64,000 nucleotides of DNA from MPNP01 sp026710155 (GCA_965200885.1 OZ241737.1:1550001-1614000); one strand, 5' to 3'; shown: positions 17,307-26,766, counted from the first letter of the stretch. Notes: a model not told the origin generated them from the sequence alone. Made by a program: numbers and translations.

Positions 17307-18791
17307 ATGGGACTATCTGCCCTGACAATCTCAGAAGCAAGTACCCTTCTGGACAAGGGTGAAATTACTTCGGTCGAGTTGTCGCAAGCTTGCCTCAATG
17401 AAATCGAGGCTGCAAGGGAGTTGAATGCCTTTAGTTGGTTTGATCCCGACCTGGTAATGGATCAGGCCAAATCAGCCGACAGACAGTTATCAAATGGTAA
17501 TGCCCCATCGCTTTGTGGCATTCCCATTGGAATCAAGGACCTGTTTTGTGTCAAGGGAAGTCCCACCCAGGCTGCTTCCAAAATACTGGAAGGTTTCAAA
17601 CCGGAATATGAATCAACGGTTACCCAGAAACTCAAGGACGCTGGATCGGTATTCTTGGGCAAGCTCAATATGGATGAGTTTGCCATGGGATCTTCAACGG
17701 AGCATACCGTCTATAAACCTGTTATAAGCCCCTGGCGATCAAAAGGGTCGGAGAAACCCCTGACTGCCGGCGGTTCGTCGGGAGGCTCAGCAGCAGCTGT
17801 TGCTGCCGATCTGTGTTTGGGAGCATTGGGTACAGATACGGGTGGATCGATAAGACAACCTGCCGCATTTACGGGAATTGTAGGCTTGAAACCCACATAC
17901 GGCCGTTGTTCCCGGTGGGGTATAGTTGCCTTTGCCTCTTCGTTAGACCAGGCTGGACCTTTTGCCAGATCAGTTGAGGATATTGCCCTTTTGCTTGAGG
18001 TAATTGCCGGTTATGATCCCAAGGATTCCACTAGTTACAAGGGGGAGGTTCCCCACTACAGCAAGTACCTTACCGGTGATATCAGGGGCAAGAAAATTGG
18101 AATACCAAGGGAATATCGCCTGGATGGAATGCCTGGGGAAATCGAGGAAATTTGGGAAGGAGGAAAAGCCATCCTCAAGGATGCAGGTGCCACGATTGTA
18201 GATATTTCATTACCCCATACTAAGTTTGCCCTTCCGACCTATTACGTAATCGCACCAGCCGAGGCTTCTTCAAATTTGGCCAGATACGATGGTGTCAGAT
18301 ATGGCTACAGGGCGATCATGGATTCCAATATGAATATCGTGGACATGTATAAGCGGACCAGGGGAGAAGGATTTGGAGCTGAGGTAAAACGAAGAGTAAT
18401 GATCGGTACCTATGTTCTTTCCCAAGGATTTTATGAAGCCTATTATCTACGGGCCCAAAAAATCAGAACATTGATTAAAAAGGATTTTGAGGATGTGTTC
18501 AATGGTGGTGTCGATGCCATTCTTACACCCGCGACTCCCAGTCCTGCCTTTGCCCTTGGAGAAATCAGTGATGATGACCCCATTAAAATGTATCTTAATG
18601 ATGTATTTACGGTAACCGTAAATTTGGCAGGTCTTCCAGGAATTTCCATACCGGCAAGATTGGATTCCAAAGGGCTGCCCTTGGGATTGCAAATGATTGG
18701 CAGGCCATGGCAAGAAGGGGATCTGATGAATTTGGCCCAATCCATTGAAAGCAACGTACACTTTAATCACAAACCTCAAAGGTGGTGGTAA
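17307..18791 (+). CDS. gatA: Asp-tRNA(Asn)/Glu-tRNA(Gln) amidotransferase subunit A
   Basis: The glutaminase subunit, releasing ammonia from glutamine for GatB. 494 residues of the amidase-signature fold: GIKDLF with the catalytic lysine, the glycine/serine loop LTAGGSSGGSAAAVAA with the cis-serine, and GTDTGGSIRQPAAF with the nucleophilic serine. Its ATG directly follows the gatC stop. In Rhodobacterales gatB is often elsewhere, so its absence here is not odd. Confidence 0.96.
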   Translation: MGLSALTISEASTLLDKGEITSVELSQACLNEIEAARELNAFSWFDPDLVMDQAKSADRQLSNGNAPSLCGIPIGIKDLFCVKGSPTQAASKILEGFKPEYESTVTQKLKDAGSVFLGKLNMDEFAMGSSTEHTVYKPVISPWRSKGSEKPLTAGGSSGGSAAAVAADLCLGALGTDTGGSIRQPAAFTGIVGLKPTYGRCSRWGIVAFASSLDQAGPFARSVEDIALLLEVIAGYDPKDSTSYKGEVPHYSKYLTGDIRGKKIGIPREYRLDGMPGEIEEIWEGGKAILKDAGATIVDISLPHTKFALPTYYVIAPAEASSNLARYDGVRYGYRAIMDSNMNIVDMYKRTRGEGFGAEVKRRVMIGTYVLSQGFYEAYYLRAQKIRTLIKKDFEDVFNGGVDAILTPATPSPAFALGEISDDDPIKMYLNDVFTVTVNLAGLPGISIPARLDSKGLPLGLQMIGRPWQEGDLMNLAQSIESNVHFNHKPQRWW

Positions 18792-18807
18792 TCAGGAGAA
18801 TGAACTC

Positions 18808-19683
18808 ATGAATGGCGTCAATATCAGGTTTTTTGCCACTATTTCCATGACCCTTTTTTTGCTTTCCTGTACGGAAGAAGTTCCTCAGAACTCCCCTCTC
18901 GTCGAACAGGCAGAAGCATCTGCCCAATCCTACGGTGATTTAACCTCTGATGGGACATCAGAGGAAATTTCTCAGCAAATAGTCAATGAAATTGAAGAAA
19001 TACTGCAATCCGGGAATGAGGAAAACAATTCCTCGGCAGATACTCCCAAACCAGTCGATGAAACGGTTTCAATACAAAATGAACTAGCTGATACAAATGC
19101 TGATTCCAACGAGAGCGAAGAAAACAAGCAAGGGTTGTTGGTAGCGGTTGATAACGATACTGAAGCAGATGAACAGCAACCGGAGCAGGTCGCCAGTGAT
19201 CAAGATAACAATGACGAAAATGTTATAGATGGGGAATCCACAGGTACTGTTGAACTTGTACTTACGCCGAAGCCACGAGAGGTTGATGAATTTGGGCGAA
19301 CGGTATCTGACGAACAGGATTTTGCTTCAGTGGTTCAACGGGAATCGATAGAATCCGATAGCCAGAGAATCAAGGAGAATGAAGAAAACCTCCTGATTTA
19401 TGACCCGATTGACCATCCTGACAAAGCCGGTCAATCAGATGTGGTTTCGTTTGCCTTGAATACAAAACACACACCGGGAACCGTACTATTCAGACGAAAT
19501 ACATTGTTTTTCAGTCGTGACCAATACTTGGAAAGATGTGATGCATATATTGATAGTGAAGCCGCACAGCAGGCATTTCTTGATGCAGGTGGGCCAGAGA
19601 AAGATGATTTGAAATTGGATCCCGATGGCGATGGTTTTGCCTGCTCCTGGAACCCGGTAAAATACCGTCTTGTACTTCAATGA
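18808..19683 (+). CDS. Lipoprotein with C-terminal excalibur-like domain
   Basis: The first residues form a lipoprotein signal with lipobox LLSC (Cys21), so the protein should be anchored to a membrane and lie in the periplasm. About 170 residues follow that are very acidic and low in complexity (many E, D, N, Q). A short ordered C-terminus contains YLERCDAYIDSEAAQQAFLDAGGPEKDDLKLDPDGDGFACSW, here cited only for its parts: a Cys pair and the DPDGDGFAC calcium-binding loop of excalibur domains. ATG 18808 has AGGAG 9 nt upstream. It overlaps the next gene, an amidase, by ATGA, so the pair may act together on the cell wall. Exact role unknown. Confidence 0.72.
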   Translation: MNGVNIRFFATISMTLFLLSCTEEVPQNSPLVEQAEASAQSYGDLTSDGTSEEISQQIVNEIEEILQSGNEENNSSADTPKPVDETVSIQNELADTNADSNESEENKQGLLVAVDNDTEADEQQPEQVASDQDNNDENVIDGESTGTVELVLTPKPREVDEFGRTVSDEQDFASVVQRESIESDSQRIKENEENLLIYDPIDHPDKAGQSDVVSFALNTKHTPGTVLFRRNTLFFSRDQYLERCDAYIDSEAAQQAFLDAGGPEKDDLKLDPDGDGFACSWNPVKYRLVLQ

Positions 19684-20405
19684 GTATAAACCGGAAATTC
19701 AATCCGGTTTGGTTTCCCTCGCCAAATTACAGCCAAAGAAGAGACAATCGCAATCCAAGTTTAATTGTCATCCATTACACTGCCATGGCCACATATGAGT
19801 TGGCTCTAGAACGGTTATGTTCACCTATCCATGAGGTTTCCAGCCATTATTTGATAACCGAAAAAGGTAAGGTATACCAATTGGTTCAGGATGAAATGAG
19901 AGCCTGGCATGCAGGTGCTGGATCATGGAAGGAACAAGGTGATATCAATTCAATATCATTGGGAATTGAGTTGGCTAATTTGGGCAACCACCCGTATTCA
20001 CTTCCACAAATCCTTTCCTTGGAGGCCACTCTTAGGCATTTGATCAACAAATGGGATATACCAATTCACAATATCCTTGGGCACTCTGATATGGCTGTTG
20101 GCAGGAAACTGGATCCAGGCAGGAAGTTTGATTGGCGAGGTTTGGCCTTGAGCAATCTCTCGATTTGGTCCGACTGCGAAGTATCAGCTAAGGGTGATAA
20201 ATCTGAATTTATAACCTTGGCCGAATCCTTTGGTTATTCTTCATCGAAAGACATGTCTGAAGAAGAATCATCATATCATTTGCTGGATAGTTTCAGATCA
20301 CGATTCAGGCCCTGGGCAAGTGGTGAATTGAATGAACATGATATTGGCTGCCTTAGGGAACTAGCCTCTATTTCCGAACGATTTGAGGGTTCCAAACAGA
20401 GATAA
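19680..20405 (+). CDS. N-acetylmuramoyl-L-alanine amidase (AmpD/AmiD type)
   Basis: A zinc amidase that cuts the bond between MurNAc and the stem peptide. The Ami_2 fold is recognised from LIVIHYTAM (first zinc His), SSHYLITEKGKVYQLV, the RAWHAG motif and ILGHSDMAVGRKLDPG (second zinc His and Asp/Lys region). 241 residues with no signal peptide seen, so it may be a cytoplasmic recycling enzyme like AmpD or be exported another way. The C-terminal 70 residues resemble a weak peptidoglycan-binding domain. Confidence 0.88.
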   Translation: MSINRKFNPVWFPSPNYSQRRDNRNPSLIVIHYTAMATYELALERLCSPIHEVSSHYLITEKGKVYQLVQDEMRAWHAGAGSWKEQGDINSISLGIELANLGNHPYSLPQILSLEATLRHLINKWDIPIHNILGHSDMAVGRKLDPGRKFDWRGLALSNLSIWSDCEVSAKGDKSEFITLAESFGYSSSKDMSEEESSYHLLDSFRSRFRPWASGELNEHDIGCLRELASISERFEGSKQR

Positions 20406-20440
20406 ATTGAAAACAGGCCAATTTGTTCTTATTATTAATC

Positions 20441-20813
20441 TGCGGAAAACCGGATAGCTGCATGATTGTATCATGAGGAAAGTCCGGACTCCACAAAGCA
20501 TGGTGCCGGGTAACTCCCGGCTGGGGTAACCCAAGGGACAGCGCCACAGAGAATAGACCGCCAAAATGGCCTTATAGGTTATACGGCAAGGGTGAAACGG
20601 AGGTGTAAGAGACCCCCGCGTTTTTGGTAACAAAAATGGTAAGGCAAGCCCCACCAGGAGCAATGCCAAGTAGAACTGCAAGCTAATTTAGCAAGGGTGC
20701 TTTGACCTTGCAGTATGGTGGGCAGCAAAAAATGAAGGGTAATCTTTGTTTTAGATGAATGGCTATCGTAGAGTGACAACTCGGAACAGAATCCGGCTTA
20801 CAGGTTTTCCGCA
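20441..20813 (+). ncRNA. rnpB: RNase P RNA (bacterial type A)
   Basis: The catalytic RNA that trims tRNA 5' ends. The ends pair (TGCGGAAAACC with GGTTTTCCGCA). Conserved blocks are in order: GAGGAAAGTCCGGACTCC, the AGGGACAGCGCCACAGA region, GGTAAGGCAAGCCCCACC with GAGCAATGCCAAGTAG, and AGAATCCGGCTTACAGG near the 3' end. A T-rich run follows. The amidase gene upstream reads in the same direction. Confidence 0.95.
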
Positions 20814-20912
20814 TTATTGTTTTTGTCTTGTTGAATAGGTAAATTATTTACCTAAATCTAAACCTCCGCCATTTGGTGGATAAATTGATAAATGGGGAAG
20901 GAAGAAGTTCTG

Positions 20913-21080
20913 ATGGCCAAACCTGCTACAATAAAAATTCGACTTAACTCTACTGCCGATACAGGTCATTTTTATGTAACCAAAAAGAATGCCCGTACCA
21001 TGACCGAGAAAATGCGTGTCAAGAAATATGATCCTGTTGCACGCAAGCATGTGGAATATAAAGAAGGTAAAATCAAATAA
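20913..21080 (+). CDS. rpmG: Ribosomal protein L33
   Basis: A 55-residue basic protein with the L33 pattern MAKPATIKIRLNSTADTGHFY and KMRVKKYDPVARKHVEYKEGKIK. It has no cysteine pairs, so it is the zinc-free form. ATG 20913 has GGAAG upstream; the frame extends further upstream but without family sequence. Placement just after rnpB is as expected for a small stand-alone ribosomal gene. Confidence 0.96.
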   Translation: MAKPATIKIRLNSTADTGHFYVTKKNARTMTEKMRVKKYDPVARKHVEYKEGKIK

Positions 21081-21093
21081 CTTAATCCCATCT

Positions 21094-21261
21094 AGTATCC
21101 CAACATCATTTTATTAATGATATAAACACACCAAGACTGCTACTTGCTTTTTACCTGCTTGACGATAAATTATCGACAATAAACTGGCGGTTCAGGGCAG
21201 AGAGGACGCACGTATCAAGCAGAAATACCTTTATCCATAAGTGCAATGATGTTGGGATACT
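21094..21261. repeat. Small element bounded by 17-bp inverted repeats
   Basis: AGTATCCCAACATCATT at 21094-21110 is repeated perfectly inverted at 21245-21261. Inside is an 8-bp inverted pair (CTGCTTGA ... TCAAGCAG) and a short palindrome CGATAAATTATCG, so the whole 168 bp could fold into a nested hairpin. It carries no gene. It could be a miniature transposable element (no clear target duplication seen) or a structured RNA. The following 200 bp to the TOPRIM gene hold a further small hairpin (21404-21420) and nothing else I can name. Confidence 0.55.
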
Positions 21262-21461
21262 TGTGGTAAAATCCATATTGCCATTACTATGTTTGGGACT
21301 TTAGAAGTGGTCATCAGTGGTTCAGCTTTAAGAAAAGATGGTACTGTTTTCAGTCTTTTTTTACTTTCATAAACCTGCAGGGATTTAACTTACTACTGCT
21401 TCTTTCAACTGCAAGTTGAAGTGGTTTAGAATTAAGTTTTCTAAATTAAAATAATTTTGGA

Positions 21462-22094
21462 TTACTGTTTTTGATGAAATAATTCACAAAACCATTTAAC
21501 AAAAGCTCTTGCAAATGGAGAATCATGAGAAAGGTTATTTGCCGTAATTGCTGAACCCATGGGACGTGGTTTTTCTAGTGTTGACAACCATGCATGAACA
21601 TGGGCTCGGGTTATTTTGTTCGGTTTAAACTTTCTCTCGCAATTAGGAATATCGTTAATATATTTTTTGGCACGCGGTAATATTGGATCATCTGGTGGAA
21701 TCATATCAAAAATAAAATCTTCAAGTTCTCCTTGTGAATTGTTATCAGGCATTAACCAGATTCCTACACGGAGATTTCTTTTTGTATCACAAAATATACT
21801 ATTCGAACACCAATTATCTTTTGAAATATCAAAATAGTTTGTTTTTTTTATTTCGTTTACAATTGATTTTTTTCGGTTTTGTAAATCATTGTTGGCGTCT
21901 GCAACAATTCCAAAATTACAACGTCCAGTTTCTTTTATATATGAAGAAATTGAATTACGAAGATTAGGGTAACCTTCTAGATTCTTTATCTTTGGAAACT
22001 GGAGATTATGCTTGGTTAATAAGTGTGTAATCACATGTTCATCGTCCTTACCTTCTACAACGATGAAATTTTCTGGGAATGGTAGCATATTCAT
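21462..22094 (-). CDS. TOPRIM-like protein (DUF3226-type), putative defence nuclease
   Basis: A 210-residue protein with TOPRIM features: FIVVEGKDDEHVI at the start (catalytic Glu in the first loop) and FGIVADANNDLQNR (the D.N.D acidic pair), followed by GELEDFIFDMI. This combination is seen in the DUF3226 family and in the nuclease partners of OLD-like systems. It starts 6 bp after the stop of the ATPase gene, so the two form one operon. Expected role: DNA or RNA cleavage triggered by the ATPase. AT-rich codon use differs from the neighbours. The alternative is a non-nuclease TOPRIM fold; no activity can be proven from sequence. Confidence 0.7.
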   Translation of the reverse strand: MNMLPFPENFIVVEGKDDEHVITHLLTKHNLQFPKIKNLEGYPNLRNSISSYIKETGRCNFGIVADANNDLQNRKKSIVNEIKKTNYFDISKDNWCSNSIFCDTKRNLRVGIWLMPDNNSQGELEDFIFDMIPPDDPILPRAKKYINDIPNCERKFKPNKITRAHVHAWLSTLEKPRPMGSAITANNLSHDSPFARAFVKWFCELFHQKQ

Positions 22095-22100
22095 AATGAT

Positions 22101-23246
22101 TTAGCGAACTTCAATTCTTTGTTTTGTAATTACATCAAGCTCTTTCTCAGAATAGCTAACATCAAGTAATTCCTCTCCAATTCTTTCAAGACGGACTAGA
22201 GAACCATCTTCATCAGATTCATTTGCAGCCTTTGTAAAGCCAGCAATACAATCCCAACTGTGTGTTGCAGCGATAACCTGTACATTCCCTTTTTTTGAGG
22301 CATTGAAAATCATTCGCCAAAGTTCAACTTGAAGAGAACAGTGTATACCATTTTCTACCTCATCAATTAGTAGAATACCATTTTGGCAATTTGCGAGAGC
22401 TAAAGAAATACCTAAAAGTCTTTGTGCACCGTCTCCGAGACGCTTTAGAGGTATGGGGTAATATAAATTTTTAAGTTTTGCGACGACTTTGCGTTCACTT
22501 CTAGCATATCGAGTAATTGGAAACTCTCTGGAGCGATCAAAGCCACCGCCAACGATAGCAATTTGTTCTAATTTTTCTCCAACAATTAACCTAAGGGCTT
22601 TCAGTGCAAAGTCTTCTTCTGGAGTTAAGACAACACCATCCCAAAGTTTTGCTATAATGTTATTACTAAGCATCCCTGGTGCCAAGTATTGGTAACTTAT
22701 AGGTTCTGGCCAAGTTTCATTTTTTTTTCTTCTCTGTCCAAATCCACTACCAATAGAAATATAAGGCTTACCATTTTTCATTTCGCCAATAACCCTTGAC
22801 CGCTTAAATTCACCACATTTTATTTCAAGGGCTTTTATTGGTGCATTAAGATCAAAATATTGACCTTTGAGTTGATCATCTTCTGCATCAACCAACTCTA
22901 ATGAAATTTTATCTTCTTCACGTCCAGCATCGATGCTAATCTTTGGAGTTAATGAATCTTCTTCATTTGGCAAATATTCATGAAATAAAGCAGAATAATC
23001 AGGACATTGAAATTCATCACCATCTTCATCAATAGCTTGGACCAATTCCTCACGGTTCATTAGGAGATTATAGTATGATTGGTCATCACCTCTAGAATTG
23101 AATAACTGTATTGCTTCTAATATTGTAGTTTTACCAATGCTGTTTTTCCCAGTTAAAAGAGTAACTCTACCAAGATTGGTTAGTTGTAATTTTCGTATTC
23201 CACGAAATCTTTCAATATTAAGTTGAGGTATATGCAAAGTTGTCAT
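22101..23246 (-). CDS. AAA_15/OLD-like ATPase, putative defence protein
   Basis: A 381-residue ABC/SMC-type ATPase: start motif IERFRGIRKLQLTNLGRVTLLTGKNSIGKT (Walker A GKNSIGKT), a signature-like region LGDGAQRLLGISLALANC, Walker B GILLIDEVENGIH and the His switch ATHSWD. There is no long coiled coil. Together with the downstream TOPRIM gene it resembles two-gene abortive-infection systems such as PARIS (AriA/AriB) and OLD-type pairs, in which the ATPase senses infection and releases a TOPRIM nuclease. The match is by architecture; I do not assign it to a named type. Divergent composition suggests transfer. Confidence 0.75.
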   Translation of the reverse strand: MTTLHIPQLNIERFRGIRKLQLTNLGRVTLLTGKNSIGKTTILEAIQLFNSRGDDQSYYNLLMNREELVQAIDEDGDEFQCPDYSALFHEYLPNEEDSLTPKISIDAGREEDKISLELVDAEDDQLKGQYFDLNAPIKALEIKCGEFKRSRVIGEMKNGKPYISIGSGFGQRRKKNETWPEPISYQYLAPGMLSNNIIAKLWDGVVLTPEEDFALKALRLIVGEKLEQIAIVGGGFDRSREFPITRYARSERKVVAKLKNLYYPIPLKRLGDGAQRLLGISLALANCQNGILLIDEVENGIHCSLQVELWRMIFNASKKGNVQVIAATHSWDCIAGFTKAANESDEDGSLVRLERIGEELLDVSYSEKELDVITKQRIEVR

Positions 23247-23503
23247 AACATCATCCCCAACTCAATAATTTTTTTTGTTGAAACAGTAATAAGAATATGT
23301 GTAAATTGCGGATTTTTGGAAAGGCGATCTCAGAATCCTTATAAAGAATGGTAATACATGTCAATTAATAAATTATTATTTATCACTGAAAATGTATTTT
23401 TAATCCTGTCCTATAACCCACAAGAATTAAAAGAAAAAATACCAGCCTAGTCTATTGACCAAGTTGGTATGGAATGAATTTCTAAATCGGGTTTGAAACC
23501 TGA

Positions 23504-24220
23504 TTACTCCCTTTGCCCAAAGAGATGAAGGAGAAGCAAAAAAAGGTTCAGGAAGTTCAGGTAAAGACTCAATGAACCAAGGATGGCTGATTTCTGCAAC
23601 CAAAGTTCATCACCACGGGTGGCGAAGTGTAAATATTCATTTTTCAACCTCTGGGTATCGTATGCCGTGAGTCCGGCAAATATCAGAACTCCAATAACTG
23701 AAATGGCAAAACTCAGACCTGGTAGGGTAAAAAACAAATTAACCAATGAAGCCAATATGATGCCGATCAATCCCATTATCAAAAATGAGCCCCAACCACT
23801 GATGTCCCTTTTGGTGGTATAACCCCATAGGCTCAAACTTGCGAAAGCAATTGCCGTGACAAGAAATGTATGTACGATCGAATATCCTGTATATACAAGG
23901 AAAATGTAAGAGATCGACAGCCCCATAAGGCCTGAAAAAATCCAGAAAGTTGTTTGTGCTGCAGATGGTGACATTTTATTAATTCTTGCACTTAGAAAGA
24001 AAACAACACCTAATGGCGCCAACATCACCACCCATTGCAGGGGGGTAGAATAAATAAGTTGCATCAAGGTGAAACTTGTGCTGCTCAGGTATGCAACAGC
24101 ACCTGTAATCAACATTGCCCCGGCCATATAGGCATAGACCCTGTTCATATGTGCCCTTAGACCTTCGTCAATTTGTGCTTGTGTTGTCCCGATTGGGTTA
24201 ACAGCTTGAAAACGATCCAT
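23504..24220 (-). CDS. Bax inhibitor-1/YccA family membrane protein
   Basis: A 238-residue protein with seven hydrophobic segments and the BI-1 pattern: RVYAYMAGAMLITG near the start, FWIFSGLMGLSISYIFLVYTG, and the late GLTAYDTQRLKNEY with the conserved Asp pair region. Bacterial members are pH-dependent calcium-leak channels or bind FtsH (YccA); which applies here is not clear. Single gene, with its own upstream AT-rich region. Confidence 0.9.
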   Translation of the reverse strand: MDRFQAVNPIGTTQAQIDEGLRAHMNRVYAYMAGAMLITGAVAYLSSTSFTLMQLIYSTPLQWVVMLAPLGVVFFLSARINKMSPSAAQTTFWIFSGLMGLSISYIFLVYTGYSIVHTFLVTAIAFASLSLWGYTTKRDISGWGSFLIMGLIGIILASLVNLFFTLPGLSFAISVIGVLIFAGLTAYDTQRLKNEYLHFATRGDELWLQKSAILGSLSLYLNFLNLFLLLLHLFGQRE

Positions 24221-24391
24221 AATGTCCCTCTTACCAAGTAATTAGTAAAATATTGTTAAATGATATTTTGTAATTCTGACTTGGAATTTCAAGAATGATT
24301 TGGTTGAAAAGTAACCATTATTTGCTGAATTGCATGTGGAAAAAAGTACAACAATCTGTTATTTCATGGATGATGAATCGTGCTGGTTGCT

Positions 24392-25375
24392 TCAAATATC
24401 CCTTGGAATTCTGACAACCACCTTTCCGATTGCTTTTCGCAATTCAAGTGTCTCCAAAGCCAAATTGGCATCTTCAAGCGGGAAAACATCTTTCACAAGA
24501 GGTTTTATTCGACCTGCTTCAAACCAGCCGAACAACTCACATAGGCTATCTCTGATTGTATTGGGAGCAAAATTCATGTAACCACCCCAATAACAGCCAA
24601 TGACAGTCAGGTTTTTTACCAATAGGATATTGGCAGGTATGGATGGTATTTCACCCGAAGCAAAGCCTATCGGAATTATTCTTCCTTCCGGATTGGTCGC
24701 TCGCAAGGCCTGTTTGAATAAATCGCCTCCAACTGGATCATATACCACATCGGCACCACCGAGGGACTTCAACTTGGAGAGCAGGTCTTCAGTACTGGTA
24801 TTGATCACATGATCGGCACCTGATCTCTTTGCTTCCTGTAGTTTGTCATCATTGCTTGCTGCAGCAATTACATTTGCGCCCATCAGATGCCCGATTTCCA
24901 CGGCAGTTCTGCCAACACCGCCTGATGCACCCAAAACAAGCAGATTTTCTCTGGGAGTTAATCGTGCCCGATGAGTAAGGGCTACATGCGATGTACCATA
25001 GGCAACCATAAATCCGGCAGCTTCTATATCTGGCAATTTGCCGGTAATTTGAAGGCATTGGTTTTGGTGCAAGGTGGTATATTCTGCCAAACCACCATGG
25101 TTTCCAAAACCGACAATCCGATTACCCTTTTGAAACCCTTGGCATTCTGGCCCCAAATCGGTGACTATCCCACATACCTCCATGCCAGGTGAAAAGGGGA
25201 GTTCGGGCCGAACCTGGTATTTCCCTTTACAAATCAGGAGGTCAGCAAAATTGATACCAACGGCTTCTACCTTGATTTGAATCTCATTTCCCATTGGTAA
25301 GGGAACTGGGGCATCAACAAGTTTCAGCTTTTGACCAAGGTCAAAGAGCTGCATTGCTTTCATGGACTGTTTCAT
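24392..25375 (-). CDS. NADPH:quinone oxidoreductase-like (zinc-free MDR)
   Basis: A 327-residue medium-chain dehydrogenase/reductase without the structural-zinc cysteines. Visible are VGINFADLLICKGKYQ, the FSPGMEVCGIV substrate-domain motif and the nucleotide loop LGASGGVGRTAVEIGHLMGA. Likely reduces quinones or enals with NADPH. The ATG at 25375 is used; a nearby internal methionine (residue 5 or 8) is possible. A hydrolase and an SCP2 protein on the same strand upstream suggest lipid metabolism. Confidence 0.88.
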   Translation of the reverse strand: MKQSMKAMQLFDLGQKLKLVDAPVPLPMGNEIQIKVEAVGINFADLLICKGKYQVRPELPFSPGMEVCGIVTDLGPECQGFQKGNRIVGFGNHGGLAEYTTLHQNQCLQITGKLPDIEAAGFMVAYGTSHVALTHRARLTPRENLLVLGASGGVGRTAVEIGHLMGANVIAAASNDDKLQEAKRSGADHVINTSTEDLLSKLKSLGGADVVYDPVGGDLFKQALRATNPEGRIIPIGFASGEIPSIPANILLVKNLTVIGCYWGGYMNFAPNTIRDSLCELFGWFEAGRIKPLVKDVFPLEDANLALETLELRKAIGKVVVRIPRDI

Positions 25376-25440
25376 AATGGATGGCTTGTTCGAATATTGA
25401 AATTATAACAGTTTGATTTTTTGTTCCCAACAATTTGGAA

Positions 25441-26364
25441 TCAGGAATCCAGAAAAGAGAAAATCTGATTTAAGGCGAAATCCCTGCTTGCCTTGGACTC
25501 CATCAAAACCTCATGTTTGGTTCCAGGAATTATTTCCAGTTCAACCTTGTTCCAATCTTGGCAATAGGAAATAATTTTATTCACATCAACAAGTACTTCC
25601 TCTGTTCCCAGTATTACCAGTGCCTTGGCATCTGGAGGGGGAAGTGATAGCAGGTAATCATTCTCCCTGATTGCTGACCACAACCAGCGCCATGATGGCC
25701 CTCCCAGGTTCAACTCTGGGTGTGTTTCAATTTGGGATTTTAGAAAACCAAAGATTTTAGGGTCTGAAGTGAGGCTGTTCTTTTCCGGTGTGGATAAATG
25801 CAGGTAATTTCTTTCATCAGCACCAAAAATCATTCGCTCATCCAATCCAAATGAAATGGCAAGTGAGGTTATGAACCTAGCAGCGAACATACGGGATTTG
25901 CCGTGCAGTTTCCACATGGGACCGGTAAAAATCGAAGATTTGAAAATTTGCCTCTGATGTATTGTGCGCAACCCTATACAACTCCCCATGGAATGGGACA
26001 CCTGAAAATAGGGCCTAGGCAAATCCAGATGTTTTGCAGTATTAATGACTTCATCCAGATCCATTTGATAATCTGAAAATTGTTCAACATGTCCAATATT
26101 GGAATTCGGGAGAAGTCTGTCTGACAAGCCTTGGCCTCGCCAGTCATGGATGACAACTTTGTATCCCTTCTGCGTGAACAAAGTGGCAATGGAAGCATAT
26201 TTTTCTATGTATTCCGTCCTTCCTGTAAAAATGAATACTGTGCCCCTTCCGCCACCCTGCCAAATGGCCACCCTTATCCTCACCTTGTCCTTGGCCAGGA
26301 CCCAATAGGCCTGTACGTCACATGAATCTTCTACGATATCATTCAAGTAGGGGGCTTTTTCCAT
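25441..26364 (-). CDS. Alpha/beta hydrolase (lysophospholipase-like)
   Basis: A 307-residue serine hydrolase. The oxyanion region FIFTGRTEYIEKYA and WRGQGLSDR, the nucleophile elbow SHSMGSCIG (Ser in HSMG) and the late GTKHEVLMES with the catalytic His are present. This set matches the monoacylglycerol lipase/PldB group (Hydrolase_4). Cytoplasmic by lack of a signal peptide. Precise substrate unknown. Confidence 0.85.
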   Translation of the reverse strand: MEKAPYLNDIVEDSCDVQAYWVLAKDKVRIRVAIWQGGGRGTVFIFTGRTEYIEKYASIATLFTQKGYKVVIHDWRGQGLSDRLLPNSNIGHVEQFSDYQMDLDEVINTAKHLDLPRPYFQVSHSMGSCIGLRTIHQRQIFKSSIFTGPMWKLHGKSRMFAARFITSLAISFGLDERMIFGADERNYLHLSTPEKNSLTSDPKIFGFLKSQIETHPELNLGGPSWRWLWSAIRENDYLLSLPPPDAKALVILGTEEVLVDVNKIISYCQDWNKVELEIIPGTKHEVLMESKASRDFALNQIFSFLDS

Positions 26365-26407
26365 GAATTCTGATAGAAATTTCTCAAAACAATGACTTGT
26401 TGCAGAA

Positions 26408-26707
26408 TTAGTTTTTGTTGATGTTACCCAAATATCTGCCCAATTGCATTGCTATGGCAACATCTCCCTTGATTTTAAGTTCACCATTCATGTAAATCAA
26501 TGTTGGGTTGAGACGTCCCCTCAACAGTCCCTTGAAGGTATCAAGTGAAGCGATCAGGGTGCATTCCCTGGTTTCATAACTTGCCAAAACCTCGTTGCCA
26601 GAGAAAACAAAGGAACCAATTTCCTCGACTTCAAACCTAACCTTTTGACAAATCGGGCCCGATTGCAGTTTTTTCAATTCTTCAATTATTGTCGTTTCGA
26701 TGTTCAT
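26408..26707 (-). CDS. SCP2 sterol-binding domain protein
   Basis: A 99-residue single SCP2 fold: VRFEVEEIGSFVFSGNEVLA, a run of beta strands, and PTLIYMNGELKIKGDVAIAMQLGRYL, the hallmark hydrophobic lipid-binding end. Such short proteins are common near fatty acid genes and are thought to bind acyl lipids. It precedes the hydrolase on the same strand by a 43 bp gap. Confidence 0.88.
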   Translation of the reverse strand: MNIETTIIEELKKLQSGPICQKVRFEVEEIGSFVFSGNEVLASYETRECTLIASLDTFKGLLRGRLNPTLIYMNGELKIKGDVAIAMQLGRYLGNINKN

Positions 26708-26766
26708 TGTAATTTTTTTCGTATTCTGCTATAAACCAATTTTTACTCTTGGCTTAGGATTGCCCT

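Noticed and set aside
21462..23246. Calling the ATPase/TOPRIM pair PARIS
   Set aside because: Architecture matches, but the TOPRIM partner looks like DUF3226 and not DUF4435, and lengths differ; naming would need an HMM search.
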